The notes: generated by a model not told the origin, from the letters alone. A DNA stretch of 39,666 nucleotides from Gammaproteobacteria bacterium (GCA_018698975.1 JABIPQ010000133.1:1-39666), one strand, 5' to 3'; positions 1-7,859 are shown, counted from the first letter of the stretch. Numbers and translations: made by a program.

Positions 1-376
1 ACTTTGGCTTCAGTGGCAGGAAACTATTTATCCATTTCTTAGCAGCTTTGGCTAAATTCAAATATTGGAATTGATGTGTGGAGGTTGTTGTTCCTAATAT
101 TTCTTTGAAGTAATTAAGTTCAGCCTCACTGTAGGCGGCGATAATTAGATTTTTGTCGATACTCTCATCAAGAATTTCAGCCACAAAATTCGCCGGGGTG
201 GTTACCTCAATGCCCTCATAAAGGGCAGCTGCCTGTAATTTTTCATTCAGCACTACCTGCTTTGTAATGCCTTCTTTAGAAAAACCGGCAACATACATCT
301 CACCTGCTTTATTACCTTCAAAGTCCAAAAATAGGTAGTTTCTGTTAATCGTTTCTGAATTATGCGCAAAGTTCAT
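1..376 (-). CDS. Partial RNase H-like/exonuclease-like protein, runs off window
   Basis: The minus strand is open from an ATG at 374-376 to the window edge, giving 125 residues with no stop, so the C-terminal part is missing. A GAGGAT Shine-Dalgarno lies about six bases upstream of the ATG. Near the N-terminus is YLFLDFEGNKAGEMYVAGF, which resembles the first acidic motif (hhhDhEG) of RNase H-fold 3'-5' exonucleases and TM0106/RecB-like nucleases. A later stretch, LIIAAYSEAELNYFKEI, resembles the second block of such folds. The gene follows the small gene at 421-729 by 44 bases on the same strand, so the two may form one operon. The exonuclease assignment is pattern-based and tentative; that this is a real truncated gene is fairly secure. 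Confidence 0.6.
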   Translation of the reverse strand, partial: MNFAHNSETINRNYLFLDFEGNKAGEMYVAGFSKEGITKQVVLNEKLQAAALYEGIEVTTPANFVAEILDESIDKNLIIAAYSEAELNYFKEILGTTTSTHQFQYLNLAKAAKKWINSFLPLKPK

Positions 377-420
377 ATGGTTATCCTCGGTAAGTATTAA
401 CATATTCAGTTCAATGGTAT

Positions 421-729
421 TCAGTCTTTATTTTTAAATTTAAATAGCACCTCCTCACTAACTTCTTTAGCAAATGATTGCTCAACTTTTTCTACTTGTA
501 GCTTCATAGCATCAATTAACTGATTTACATCTTCTTGCGTGTAAACATAATTTTTACTGTCCGATAGTTTTCCAACAGATTCAATTGCTCTGAGTGCTTT
601 TGTCACTCTTTTTTCAGCTAATTTAATAAAAGCCTCATGTCTACTTTTTTTATATTCTGTGTCAATATTATTCATATTAATCAACTTGATACTTATTTTA
701 CGCTTCATTTTATAACTATATTTGATCAT
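421..729 (-). CDS. Small hypothetical protein, 84-102 aa
   Basis: I do not recognise this protein. It is highly charged and predicted helical, with no signal peptide or membrane segment, and ends in a Lys/Glu-rich tail. The core reads EAFIKLAEKRVTKALRAI followed by YTQEDVNQLIDAMKLQVEKV, which looks like two amphipathic helices and could suit a DNA-associated or structural role. Three in-frame ATGs are possible, at 729, 708 and 675. None has a good Shine-Dalgarno. The 675 start begins with MNNIDTEYKKS and looks the most protein-like, because the first ATG lies inside an AT-rich palindrome. It is probably co-transcribed with the exonuclease-like gene that follows it. Confidence 0.55.
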   Translation of the reverse strand: MIKYSYKMKRKISIKLINMNNIDTEYKKSRHEAFIKLAEKRVTKALRAIESVGKLSDSKNYVYTQEDVNQLIDAMKLQVEKVEQSFAKEVSEEVLFKFKNKD

Positions 730-756
730 ATATAGTTATATATATCAACTATATAT
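728..756. promoter_or_regulatory. AT-rich perfect inverted repeat upstream of small gene
   Basis: ATATATAGTT at 728-737 is repeated in inverted form as AACTATATAT at 747-756, with a nine-base AT-rich spacer. It lies at the 5' end of the small minus-strand gene and overlaps its farthest upstream ATG. The placement would suit an operator or an AT-rich promoter region. Low-complexity chance is an alternative. Confidence 0.3.
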
Positions 757-883
757 TTTATGATCGGCTAGATTTGTGAATATATAGGAGGTCAGGTGAT
801 TTCTTTTATTTAGGCGTCAATCCGGATCTCTAGCGTATTCTATTGGCTGTAAGCAGTTCATCATTTGATGGGTAGAAGAAGAA

Positions 884-942
884 GGGACGCTTGCAACTTA
901 GCAACTTTCTCACCTTTAATTTGCTAAGTTTCAAAGATCCCT
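884..942. repeat. Hairpin repeat family E, copy 1
   Basis: The sequence opens with GGGACGCTTGCAACTTAGC and closes with an imperfect inverse, GCTAAGTTTCAAAGATCCC. The same element, with changes, occurs at 4900-4958. It lies 35 bases beyond the stop codon of the molybdenum hydroxylase large subunit and may act as a transcript-end hairpin. Confidence 0.6.
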
Positions 943-976
943 AAAGAACTGTTATTTCAAGTTACTCTGCCACTAA

Positions 977-3295
977 CTATCCCAGCGCAGCCTTAACCCT
1001 TTCAGGAGTCAACGGCAAACGCCTGATCCGCACTCCCGTTGCTTCAAATACCGCATTGGCAATGGCCCCCGGTACTGAAACAAGGGAAGGCTCGCCGGCA
1101 CCGCCTGGTGGCAGGTCGGGGCGATTGATCATGTCGATCTCGATGCTTTCTGGCGCCTCCATCACATCCAGAATGGGATAGCTGAGCCAGTCTTCGCTGG
1201 TGACCATGGATTCATCGAAGTTCACTTCTTCGCACAAGGTGCGGCTGGTGCCTTGCACGATGTTGCCTTCGATGGTGGTGCGCAAACTGCGGGGGTTGAG
1301 GATAAGACCACAGTCATGGGCTACATAAAAACGTCGCGGCCAGATGCGTCCTGTACTGGTATCTACTTCTACTTCACACACCGTGGCGACAAAGCCGCCG
1401 AAGCTGGTGGCCATGGATACACCGCGGCCGCGCAGGATGTTTCCTTCGCCGCGCCCTTCGCTTCGGCTTGCAGGTGAAGGCCTGCTGTCCCAGTTACTGA
1501 GTCTGGCGACGGCTTCGAGTACGGCGATCTCGCGCTCATCCTGTAAATGGCTCAGGCGCAACTCGATGGGATCGAGTCCCGAAGCTGTTGCCACCTCATC
1601 GATGAAACTTTCATGGGCAAAATGTAACTGGGGTTCCTGGGGGGCGCGCATGTGCGAGGTACGAAGCGGGGAGGCGCGATCGAGCAGCGTGGGCACGGTT
1701 TCCCAAAACGCGACTGAATCCGTGAAGCGATAGGATTCGCCGGGGACGCCGAAGTTGTGTCTGTCGCCCTTGGCATAGCCGGTGAGCTGCCCTACCAAAG
1801 TGTCCTGTGGATCGTTGGCATTGAAATAGACATCCCAGCCGGAGAAGCCGCGGGTTTTAAAATACCAGCCCGCGATGTTGTTGGCGCTATCAAGCCCGGC
1901 TTTGCACTGGATCACACAGGCCGGGGCCTTGGGATCCCAGGCGTGACCTTCCTGGCGCATCCACTGCACCCGCACGGGTCGTTTGGTAATTTTGGAAAGC
2001 AGCGCCGCTTCGAACGCTGCTTCGTCGGCATCACTACGGCCATAGGAGCCGGGACCCGGTTTCCAGATTACCCGCACCTGTTCCGGTGCCATGCCCAGCA
2101 GTTTGGCAAGGCCGTTGCGGGAGTTATGGGATTTCTGGGTATCGGAATAAATCAGTGCCTGATTCTCGCGTACATCAGCCAGGCCCATGGAGGGCGCCAT
2201 GCGCGCGTGGGACTGGAACGGCACTTCGTACTCGGCTTCTATCTGTTGAGCAGCCGCGCTGATGGCGGCCAGTGCCGGCGCAGTTTCATAGGGCGTGCCG
2301 CGAAAACCGCCTGTTGCACTGTCACTGGCGGCCGGGGCATTGCGTAGATAATCGAACAGCTCTTCCTGGGTTGGGAAAGGTGGTGTGGTATCACTCCAGT
2401 TTACCTTAAGTGCCTGGGATGCCTTGATGGCATGCCATTCGGTGTCAGCCACCACGGCGATAAAATCGCCTTCGCGGATTACCCGGGCATCGGGCCAGGG
2501 GTTGATGGAGTTTTCATCAACACTCACCGGCACCGCATTGGCCACAGGCGGTCTGATGCAGCGCCCGTGCAACATGCCGGGCAGGCTGACGTGATGACAG
2601 AATTCGGTGGTGGCCAGTATCTTGCCGGGAATGTCCTTGCGGGCCACACCGGTACCGACCACCTGGTACTGGTCCACCGTCTTGGGCGTGGCCTGACCGC
2701 TTACATTGAGGCTATTGCCGTAATTGCCGTTCCAGTCCAGATCAGTGTCGAAGCCATCGGCGATCAAATCCATATAAGTAATCGAACGATCTTTAGCGCC
2801 GGATACTGAAACTGTGCCGTCTTCAACCTGACACTGCTCCACGGGCACACCCAGCACATCGGCGGCGCGAGTGACCAAAACCCGGCGCGCTTCGGCGGCA
2901 GCGTTGCGCAAGGGAATAGCGCCCTGGCGACAGGCGCTTGAACCACTGGCACCGCCCTGGTCGGGGGTGCGATGCGTGTCACCCATGACCACGCTGACGC
3001 GGCTGACATTGATGTCCAGTTCCTCCGCCACAATCTGGGCAATAACAGTGTCGACGCCCTGGCCCATGTCCATCTTGCCGAAATAGGTGGTGACCCTGCC
3101 GGCTGAGTCGAATGACAGCCAGGTATCGAGATTTTCCGGGCCAATGGCTCGGGGTGCTTCTGCCAGGGTCTGGGCTATAGATTGCTCAATGGTCAGGATA
3201 CTGAGACCGCCGCTGCCTAAAGCAAAGACCAGACTGGCGCTGCCTTTGAGGAGATTGCGGCGGGAGCTTTTTATTTTATTGAATGGGGAGTTCAT
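977..3295 (-). CDS. Molybdenum hydroxylase large subunit, IorB type, Tat-exported
   Basis: This 772-residue protein belongs to the xanthine dehydrogenase superfamily, closest in layout to the beta subunit of isoquinoline 1-oxidoreductase and periplasmic aldehyde dehydrogenases. It would hydroxylate an N-heterocycle or oxidise an aldehyde at a molybdopterin cofactor. The N-terminus carries a twin-arginine signal (SSRRNLLKG followed by a hydrophobic run), so the folded enzyme should be exported by Tat. Visible family motifs are KPGPGSYGRSDADEAAFEAA in the middle and PPGGAGEPSLVSVPGAIANA near the end, which contains the GEP catalytic glutamate region. The start overlaps the end of the small-subunit gene by four bases (ATGA), typical of coupled translation. 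The substrate is unknown. The c-type cytochrome subunit that often accompanies such pairs is not in the window. Confidence 0.9.
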   Translation of the reverse strand: MNSPFNKIKSSRRNLLKGSASLVFALGSGGLSILTIEQSIAQTLAEAPRAIGPENLDTWLSFDSAGRVTTYFGKMDMGQGVDTVIAQIVAEELDINVSRVSVVMGDTHRTPDQGGASGSSACRQGAIPLRNAAAEARRVLVTRAADVLGVPVEQCQVEDGTVSVSGAKDRSITYMDLIADGFDTDLDWNGNYGNSLNVSGQATPKTVDQYQVVGTGVARKDIPGKILATTEFCHHVSLPGMLHGRCIRPPVANAVPVSVDENSINPWPDARVIREGDFIAVVADTEWHAIKASQALKVNWSDTTPPFPTQEELFDYLRNAPAASDSATGGFRGTPYETAPALAAISAAAQQIEAEYEVPFQSHARMAPSMGLADVRENQALIYSDTQKSHNSRNGLAKLLGMAPEQVRVIWKPGPGSYGRSDADEAAFEAALLSKITKRPVRVQWMRQEGHAWDPKAPACVIQCKAGLDSANNIAGWYFKTRGFSGWDVYFNANDPQDTLVGQLTGYAKGDRHNFGVPGESYRFTDSVAFWETVPTLLDRASPLRTSHMRAPQEPQLHFAHESFIDEVATASGLDPIELRLSHLQDEREIAVLEAVARLSNWDSRPSPASRSEGRGEGNILRGRGVSMATSFGGFVATVCEVEVDTSTGRIWPRRFYVAHDCGLILNPRSLRTTIEGNIVQGTSRTLCEEVNFDESMVTSEDWLSYPILDVMEAPESIEIDMINRPDLPPGGAGEPSLVSVPGAIANAVFEATGVRIRRLPLTPERVKAALG

Positions 3296-3849
3296 GCTTG
3301 TGCCTCCCTGTCTGTATCAACATCTAAATCAACAGCATCCGTTTGCGGATCGAACTGCACTACTTGATCTTGCACAGTGGCATCCTGCGCCATGGCATCA
3401 GCGGCGCGGCGCGCAGCTCGCAGGATGGCCATGTGGGAACCGCAGCGGCACTTGAGGCCGGTGAGCATGTTACGAATCTCCTGATCACTGACATTGGGGT
3501 CGCGTTCAAGGCCGGCCACCAGCGTCATCATCCAGCCATTGGTGCAGTAACCACACTGGGCAGCTTCTTCGGCGATGAAGGCGGCCTGCACCGGATGCGG
3601 GCCGGCTTCTGTGGGCAGACCATCAAGGGTGCGCAAGTTGGTGCCGGCCACGGCGGATATCGGCAGAATGCAGGAACGGATGGCGGTGCCATTAAGAATC
3701 ACGGTGCAGGCACCACACTGGGCCAGGCCACAACCGAACTTGGGGCCTTTCAGGGCCAGCTCTCCGCGCAGGGCGTATAAAAGGGGCATGTCGGCGTCGG
3801 CTTCTACGGCTTGGGGTTGGCCATCTAGGGTGAATTGATAACTGGGCAT
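3292..3849 (-). CDS. Molybdenum hydroxylase 2Fe-2S subunit, IorA type
   Basis: This 185-residue subunit carries electrons from the molybdenum centre of the large subunit. Both 2Fe-2S clusters can be traced. Cys40, Cys45, Cys48 and Cys60 form the plant-ferredoxin-type cluster (FGCGLAQCGACTV). Cys99, Cys102, Cys134 and Cys136 form the helical cluster (QCGYC and KCRCG). The protein has no signal peptide of its own, so it probably leaves the cell by hitchhiking with the Tat-tagged large subunit. Compared with IorA relatives it has an acidic tail of roughly 25 residues after the second cluster, rich in Asp and Gln. AGAGG lies five bases ahead of the ATG. It is the first gene of a two-gene operon with the large subunit. 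Confidence 0.9.
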   Translation of the reverse strand: MPSYQFTLDGQPQAVEADADMPLLYALRGELALKGPKFGCGLAQCGACTVILNGTAIRSCILPISAVAGTNLRTLDGLPTEAGPHPVQAAFIAEEAAQCGYCTNGWMMTLVAGLERDPNVSDQEIRNMLTGLKCRCGSHMAILRAARRAADAMAQDATVQDQVVQFDPQTDAVDLDVDTDREAQA

Positions 3850-3894
3850 GGGAACCTCTGATTTTGGGGCAGAGTAAAAACTTATAGGTAAATC

Positions 3895-3969
3895 GGGGTC
3901 AGAGCAACTTGATTTGGGCTTTTCTGGAACTGGACTGGCTTCAGGATTGAATCAAGTTGGTCTGACCCC
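3895..3969. repeat. Hairpin repeat family A, copy 1
   Basis: The left arm GGGGTCAGAGCAACTTGAT (3895-3913) pairs with ATCAAGTTGGTCTGACCCC (3951-3969) with one mismatch, around a loop of about 37 bases. It lies 45 bases upstream of the iorA-type start. Related copies occur throughout the left half of the window. Confidence 0.85.
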
Positions 3970-4010
3970 TGCGGTACATAGCGGCAAGAAAGGGACGCTG
4001 CAGACTCCAT

Positions 4011-4040
4011 GTCGGATGGCGCTGCGCTTATTCGACCTAC
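4011..4040. repeat. REP-like repeat family B, copy 1
   Basis: GTCGGATGGCGCTGCGCTTA followed by TTCGACCTAC is one copy of the interspersed sequence whose best form is GGCGGATGACGCTGCGCTTT-TCCGCCCTACG. The ends pair (TCGGA/TTCGA, imperfect). The preceding CTCCATGTCGGATGGCGCTG is shared with the copy at 7308-7340, so the repeat unit is longer than the core. Confidence 0.65.
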
Positions 4041-4093
4041 TGGCCGCCACGTTAAGAAAGGCGCTTGGTAAATATAACCGCGCATTCATCCAG

Positions 4094-4118
4094 TAAATTG
4101 GGGTCTGACCCCAATTTA
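4094..4118. repeat. Perfect 25-base palindrome of family A type
   Basis: TAAATTGGGGTC and GACCCCAATTTA flank a single T, so this looks like two family A ends joined directly without the loop. A nearly identical palindrome lies at 13534-13554. It sits 57 bases upstream of the methyltransferase start and could affect that promoter. Confidence 0.8.
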
Positions 4119-4175
4119 CCTTATGTTGCGTTATACTTTTGGGGCTTCAAACTCCCCAGCCCGAGGACTATTTAC

Positions 4176-4895
4176 ATGACTATGCTCCGCGCTTTATTGG
4201 TAATTACAGCTACACTGCTTTTGCAGGCACCCTACAACGGGGCGAGGGCCGCCGAGAATCCTGGCTATATCGAAGACCTCTCTCGTAAAACCACTGGCAT
4301 TGGTAAATTCTATATGGGGCGCGAAATCTCTTTTGTTATGGGCCACCGGGCTGCCGATTGGCTAAACCGGCCAAGTAGAATTGAAGAAGAGATGCCGGAT
4401 TCAGTCGTCGAAAATATGAATCTGAATGATGATGATGTTGTCGCTGATATTGGCGCAGGCTCTGGCTATTTTTCGTTTCGAATTGCAAGCAAAGTGCCCA
4501 ATGGAAAAGTGCTTGCGGTAGACATTCAGCCTGAAATGCTTCAGCTGATTGAAGACACAAAGGCAAGCGATGGCGTCGATAATATCGAAGGCATATTAGG
4601 CCAGATCGATGACCCTAATTTGCCTGTTGATTCGATAGATGCCGCCATCATGGTGGATGCCTATCATGAATTTTCCCACCCCTTTGAAATGATCAACGGC
4701 ATCTACAATGCCCTGCGACCCGGAGGCAGAATTTTCCTGCTGGAGTATCGCGGCGAAGATGCATCTGTTCCCATTCGCCCGCTGCACAAGATGACCCAAG
4801 CGCAAGTGATAAGAGAAATGAGTGTGTTTGGCCTGGAACATACCGACACGCTCGATTTTTTACCCTGGCAGCATATGATGGTATTCACAAAATAA
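4176..4895 (+). CDS. Exported class I SAM-dependent methyltransferase
   Basis: This is a 239-residue class I methyltransferase. Motif I is DVVADIGAGSGYF (residues 87-99), followed by an acidic motif II region KVLAVDIQPEM and a later ALRPGGRIFLLEY block. The N-terminus (MTMLRALLVITATLLLQAP ending near ARAA) is a convincing Sec signal peptide, which is unusual because SAM is a cytoplasmic cofactor. I chose the ATG at 4176 because GAGGA lies nine bases upstream and because it places the signal peptide at the very N-terminus; the frame extends further upstream only through repeat DNA. The substrate is unknown. The gene stands alone between repeat hairpins. Relatives with signal peptides occur in other environmental bacteria, by recollection only. 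Confidence 0.85.
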   Translation: MTMLRALLVITATLLLQAPYNGARAAENPGYIEDLSRKTTGIGKFYMGREISFVMGHRAADWLNRPSRIEEEMPDSVVENMNLNDDDVVADIGAGSGYFSFRIASKVPNGKVLAVDIQPEMLQLIEDTKASDGVDNIEGILGQIDDPNLPVDSIDAAIMVDAYHEFSHPFEMINGIYNALRPGGRIFLLEYRGEDASVPIRPLHKMTQAQVIREMSVFGLEHTDTLDFLPWQHMMVFTK

Positions 4896-4899
4896 GACA

Positions 4900-4958
4900 G
4901 GGACCCTTGTAACTGAGCAACTTTAATATCTATTAAGTTGGTCAGTTACAAGCGTCCC
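4900..4958. repeat. Hairpin repeat family E, copy 2
   Basis: GGGACCCTTGTAACTGAGC and the inverse beginning AAGTTGGTCAGTTACAAGCG and ending GTCCC form a hairpin that starts five bases after the methyltransferase stop codon. It is the same element as the one at 884-942. Confidence 0.65.
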
Positions 4959-4960
4959 TC

Positions 4961-4993
4961 AAAAAAAACCCGAAGTCTTCACTTCGGGTCTTT
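4961..4993 (-). terminator. Rho-independent terminator of the DUF1097-GFA gene
   Basis: ACCCGAAGT (4968-4976) and ACTTCGGGT (4981-4989) form a nine-base-pair stem with a CTTC loop. Read on the minus strand the stem is followed by eight T residues, the classic intrinsic terminator form. It lies 45 bases after the stop of the minus-strand gene. On the plus strand the hairpin follows the methyltransferase gene and is trailed by CTTTC, so it may also act there weakly. Confidence 0.85.
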
Positions 4994-5034
4994 CAATTTT
5001 CTGCAAACTGCAAAATGTTTTTTACCGATACTCC

Positions 5035-5979
5035 TTAGCCAGACTTTGGCCACACAAAGTCTGGTCTTAATCCTTCATAAACGGGACGACCATCTGCAGG
5101 TTTTGAATCCCCTGTGGAGGGATCATAAAATGCATGGTAGGTAGCAGGCAAACTTTCCGTGTTGTAACCCATCAGATTTGGAACGATTACACGTATGCGG
5201 TTTTCCTTGTCATCCAGCATGATGGGAGTGCCGCAGGTACTACAAGTACAAAGTTCCAGCGGGCCATCTGGGTTGTTGGCATTAAATGGCTGGCGCTTCA
5301 GCTGATCCAGGTGATCTACCACCAGATCATTGTGATTGAAGAAAACCACATGCGTGGTGTCCTGGCCGGTAACACCCTTGCAAACAGAACAGTGACAGGT
5401 GTGGTTGTCGATTGGATCGCTGTCAGAATAGGTATGAATATGCTCACAGCCGCCGGAATATTTCTTGGAACCGGTCAGCACGCCTGCCAATTTTCCTGAT
5501 GCCAGGCCAAACAAGGCACCTACAATCATGGAAACTGAAACAAGGATCAGCGCGTTTCCAAAACTTGCTCCTGTTAAAGCATCGGCATCCAGCGCTCCTG
5601 GAGTCTGTAACAGATAACCGGCAGTAGCGGCATAACCGAAAACACTCGCAGGAATTGCATCAAGAGCACTAATGTGGGCTGCCAGGCACAGTCCAAGGAC
5701 TGTCAGTCCAACAGCAATTGCTACACCAGCCGTGCCCAAGCCGCTTAGCGGGGTGGCAAGTACCAGCATTGCCATTACCCAGGCACAGACCACACCAAAA
5801 ACATTACAGCTAATGGTTTTCTTCAATGCTGCCGTGTCCCCACCGGTCGAAAAAAATGTTCCCCAGCCAATAAATGCAGCCCAGATCAGCAGAAAGCCAG
5901 CTAACGGGCCCAATGCTAAATATGTGGCAACCGCCCCTAAAACTCCAATACTTACAGATAGTGCAACTAATCCACTCAT
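5035..5979 (-). CDS. DUF1097 membrane domain fused to a GFA/CENP-V zinc domain
   Basis: The 314-residue product has two parts. Residues 1 to about 170 form a hydrophobic integral membrane region with several helices that resembles the DUF1097 family (YahC/YcdZ-like inner-membrane proteins). Residues from about 175 on are a soluble GFA-like domain with zinc-ligand motifs GGCEHIHTY, NHTCHCSVCKGVTG and LCTCSTCGTPI. In GFA proteins such cysteines bind zinc and can handle glutathione-thiol adducts such as S-hydroxymethylglutathione. I do not know this fusion as a standard architecture. It suggests a membrane-anchored thiol-adduct or small-molecule handling protein. The gene is monocistronic on the minus strand and ends at a strong intrinsic terminator. 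Confidence 0.8.
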   Translation of the reverse strand: MSGLVALSVSIGVLGAVATYLALGPLAGFLLIWAAFIGWGTFFSTGGDTAALKKTISCNVFGVVCAWVMAMLVLATPLSGLGTAGVAIAVGLTVLGLCLAAHISALDAIPASVFGYAATAGYLLQTPGALDADALTGASFGNALILVSVSMIVGALFGLASGKLAGVLTGSKKYSGGCEHIHTYSDSDPIDNHTCHCSVCKGVTGQDTTHVVFFNHNDLVVDHLDQLKRQPFNANNPDGPLELCTCSTCGTPIMLDDKENRIRVIVPNLMGYNTESLPATYHAFYDPSTGDSKPADGRPVYEGLRPDFVWPKSG

Positions 5980-6089
5980 ATTTTTTACCCTCTGGTTAGT
6001 TATTTTTATTGTACTGCGATATAACCTTATAGAAGAGTTCTAGAATGTCCAGAATATTACTAAGTGTCTGATCAAGAATATTCAGAAAT

Positions 6090-6166
6090 AGGGTCAGAGT
6101 AAGTCGATATTTAAATTACTCTGGCCTTTTTGATTATTACTGGATTGAATTTTTACTCTGACTCTT
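6090..6166. repeat. Degenerate hairpin repeat, family A
   Basis: GGGTCAGAGTAA near the left end and TTACTCTGACTC at 6153-6164 are inverted partners, with a second TTACTCTGG inside. It is a degraded family A element, 13 bases from the stop codon of the next minus-strand gene. Confidence 0.55.
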
Positions 6167-6179
6167 AATATCATGGATA

Positions 6180-7028
6180 TCACTTTGCATCAGGATCATT
6201 AAATTCATAGACGCAGGGGGCGATGCCCTGACAATTGAACTGAACTGGACCGCTCAGGATGGTACGGTTGTAGTCATTGATGAAATCGTTCATCTGATTA
6301 AACTCTGTGACTGCAGGGCTGGGATTGCCATTGAGGTAATCAATGTAGTCGTTGTTAAGTGCCAGTTTGATACTGGCCTGGCTTACTACCGGATTGGCGG
6401 GATCAGCGAGCATTGCCGTCAATGTTTCATTTTCCTGTTCCAGTCGCCTTCTTATGCGCGCATAGTCACTATCTCTGGTTATGATGCTGAACAGTTCATC
6501 CACCAGCGCCTTTTCCTTCTCGTAAGTTCCTGCCGACAGCGCCGGATCTTCCGGACACCCCATACCCTGGCCATTACGGCTGCGGAACTGAATGCAGTTC
6601 TCCACATATTTCCTGTTTAGTTCATCCTGCATGGTGAGCAGGTACCTGGCCAGCGCTTCGCCAAGAGAAAAATCATCGCCCTGCGGAGCCTGCACAATTT
6701 CTTCCACAACAGAGTTGTCATCGCCGCTGACGTCAGCACTCTCCTCAGGCAGGGGGAGTGGTTCTATAGGGAGCGCCACTATTTCCAGGTCAGCAGCGGG
6801 ATCTGCGCGAAAATCTTCCAGCACCTGGGGGGAAAATTCCTGTGGGGCATCTTGAAGGACTATGGCAGACTCCGACAAGGCAATAGCTTCTGAACTATCG
6901 CTGGCAGGGGCCTCTACAAGGGTCTGCTGGTCCTCATCCACACTCAGGATGACTAGCGACAGAACAACAAACAGCAGGAGACCCAGCACTATATGAACGT
7001 GTTTATTCTTGTGCCAATCAATAGTCAT
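6180..7028 (-). CDS. Hypothetical single-pass membrane protein
   Basis: I do not recognise this protein of 282 residues. Starting at the ATG at 7028 it has a short basic N-terminus (MTIDWHKNKHVH), one transmembrane helix (VLGLLLFVVLSLVILSV), then a long acidic Pro/Glu/Ser-rich linker of about 100 residues. A globular, largely helical C-terminal region follows, with four cysteines (ENCIQF, GMGCPED, FNCQGIAPCVYEF) that could form disulfides if the domain is periplasmic. The layout resembles an inner-membrane protein whose domain reaches into the periplasm. The frame opens further upstream but only through a tandem repeat. AGGAGAG lies nine bases before the ATG at 7028 and fixes the start. Confidence 0.7.
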   Translation of the reverse strand: MTIDWHKNKHVHIVLGLLLFVVLSLVILSVDEDQQTLVEAPASDSSEAIALSESAIVLQDAPQEFSPQVLEDFRADPAADLEIVALPIEPLPLPEESADVSGDDNSVVEEIVQAPQGDDFSLGEALARYLLTMQDELNRKYVENCIQFRSRNGQGMGCPEDPALSAGTYEKEKALVDELFSIITRDSDYARIRRRLEQENETLTAMLADPANPVVSQASIKLALNNDYIDYLNGNPSPAVTEFNQMNDFINDYNRTILSGPVQFNCQGIAPCVYEFNDPDAK

Positions 7029-7052
7029 CGGATTAAATCTCTCCTGTTTTTT

Positions 7053-7090
7053 GTTCTTTAGTTCTTTGTTCTTTAGTTCTTTAGTTCTTT
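7053..7090. repeat. Short tandem repeat, five GTTCTTT(A) units
   Basis: Units start at 7053, 7061, 7068, 7076 and 7084 and alternate between eight and seven bases. The array sits about 10 bases upstream of the Shine-Dalgarno of the membrane protein gene ending at 6180, in its untranslated leader or promoter. Confidence 0.8.
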
Positions 7091-7307
7091 GCTTACGGCA
7101 ATGCACTCTGCAAGCTCTCCAATTCCTTACTGGAAATTGCCAATTTCCCAAGGCCTGATCAAGAGCAGGGCTACACCAAAGCGCTACGCATCAGGTAATG
7201 GTATAGCTGTCAGGATAATCAGGCTTTGTTCGGAATCAATAAATAGAAAAAAAACTGTAAATATTTGGATAATTTTTACTCTGAGCCTGAATATTTTTGT
7301 ACTCCAT

Positions 7308-7440
7308 GTCGAATGGCGCTGCACTTATCCGACCTACGCGTTTAGTTTTAAGCGGCCCTGTTGGTTAATTTTTCTGGCGGATATTGGGCTACGCCCGGCT
7401 TCCGCCCTACGGGTTTAATTGTGCTCTGACCCCAATTTAT
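7308..7440. repeat. Repeat cluster: two family B copies and a family A half element
   Basis: The 408-base gap between the two minus-strand genes holds no gene. Family B copies lie at 7308-7340 (GTCGAATGGCGCTGCACTTA...) and 7376-7411 (GGCGGATATTGGGCTACG... with ends GGCGGA/TCCGCC). A family A half (GCTCTGACCCCAATTTAT) lies at 7423-7440 and runs over the stop codon of the DUF6152-type gene at 7437. Confidence 0.65.
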
Positions 7441-7859
7441 TGACCGGGGTCAGTCCCATCCTCGGGTGCGCCGGTGTTGGATGAACCCATAAACAAGGTG
7501 GTGCCATCCGGGAAGGTCAGATTTCTGCCATTGGCTCTCTGGCCGCCATCGCGGGCCTGGTAACCGGTGACCCTTATTTCTGTGCCTGTGGGTAGAGAGT
7601 TGCGGTTAAAGCCACGGCGAAACATTGAGTTTGGTGCCCCTGCCTCAATCTCCCAGATTTCCTGGCTATCGCCCTCACCCGCCACTTCAATGGTGATCCA
7701 GCTATGGGGATTTATCCATTCGGTTTTGGTGACCACGCCGCTGAGTTCAATAGGCCTGGCGGCATCAAACTCAGCCGAAAAGGCATGATGGGCTAATGAC
7801 ACTTGCGAGCCAGATGACAATATAAGGCCTGACAGTATTACGGAGTATTTGATCGACAT
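7437..7859 (-). CDS. DUF6152-type exported protein (module 1)
   Basis: This 140-residue protein has a Sec signal peptide with predicted cleavage after VSLA, leaving His24-His25 as the first mature residues (HHAFSAEFD). The family pattern follows: a G-V-V segment, WINPHSWITIEV with His52 in the NPH motif, an EIWEIEAG stretch, then FRRGFNRNSLPTGTEIRVTG and a GRNLTFPDG end. It is a small all-beta domain by pattern, and its function is unknown. The ATG at 7859 is preferred over one five codons upstream because GAGGG lies at a good distance. It is the last gene of a three-gene minus-strand set with the two partner-family genes at 7895 and 8944, and its stop codon lies inside a family A repeat. Confidence 0.85.
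   Translation of the reverse strand: MSIKYSVILSGLILSSGSQVSLAHHAFSAEFDAARPIELSGVVTKTEWINPHSWITIEVAGEGDSQEIWEIEAGAPNSMFRRGFNRNSLPTGTEIRVTGYQARDGGQRANGRNLTFPDGTTLFMGSSNTGAPEDGTDPGQ

Noticed and set aside
1757-2347. Long open frame on the plus strand opposite the molybdenum hydroxylase gene
   Set aside because: It is a shadow of the GC-biased coding strand: no family motifs, no ribosome binding site, fully inside a well-supported gene.
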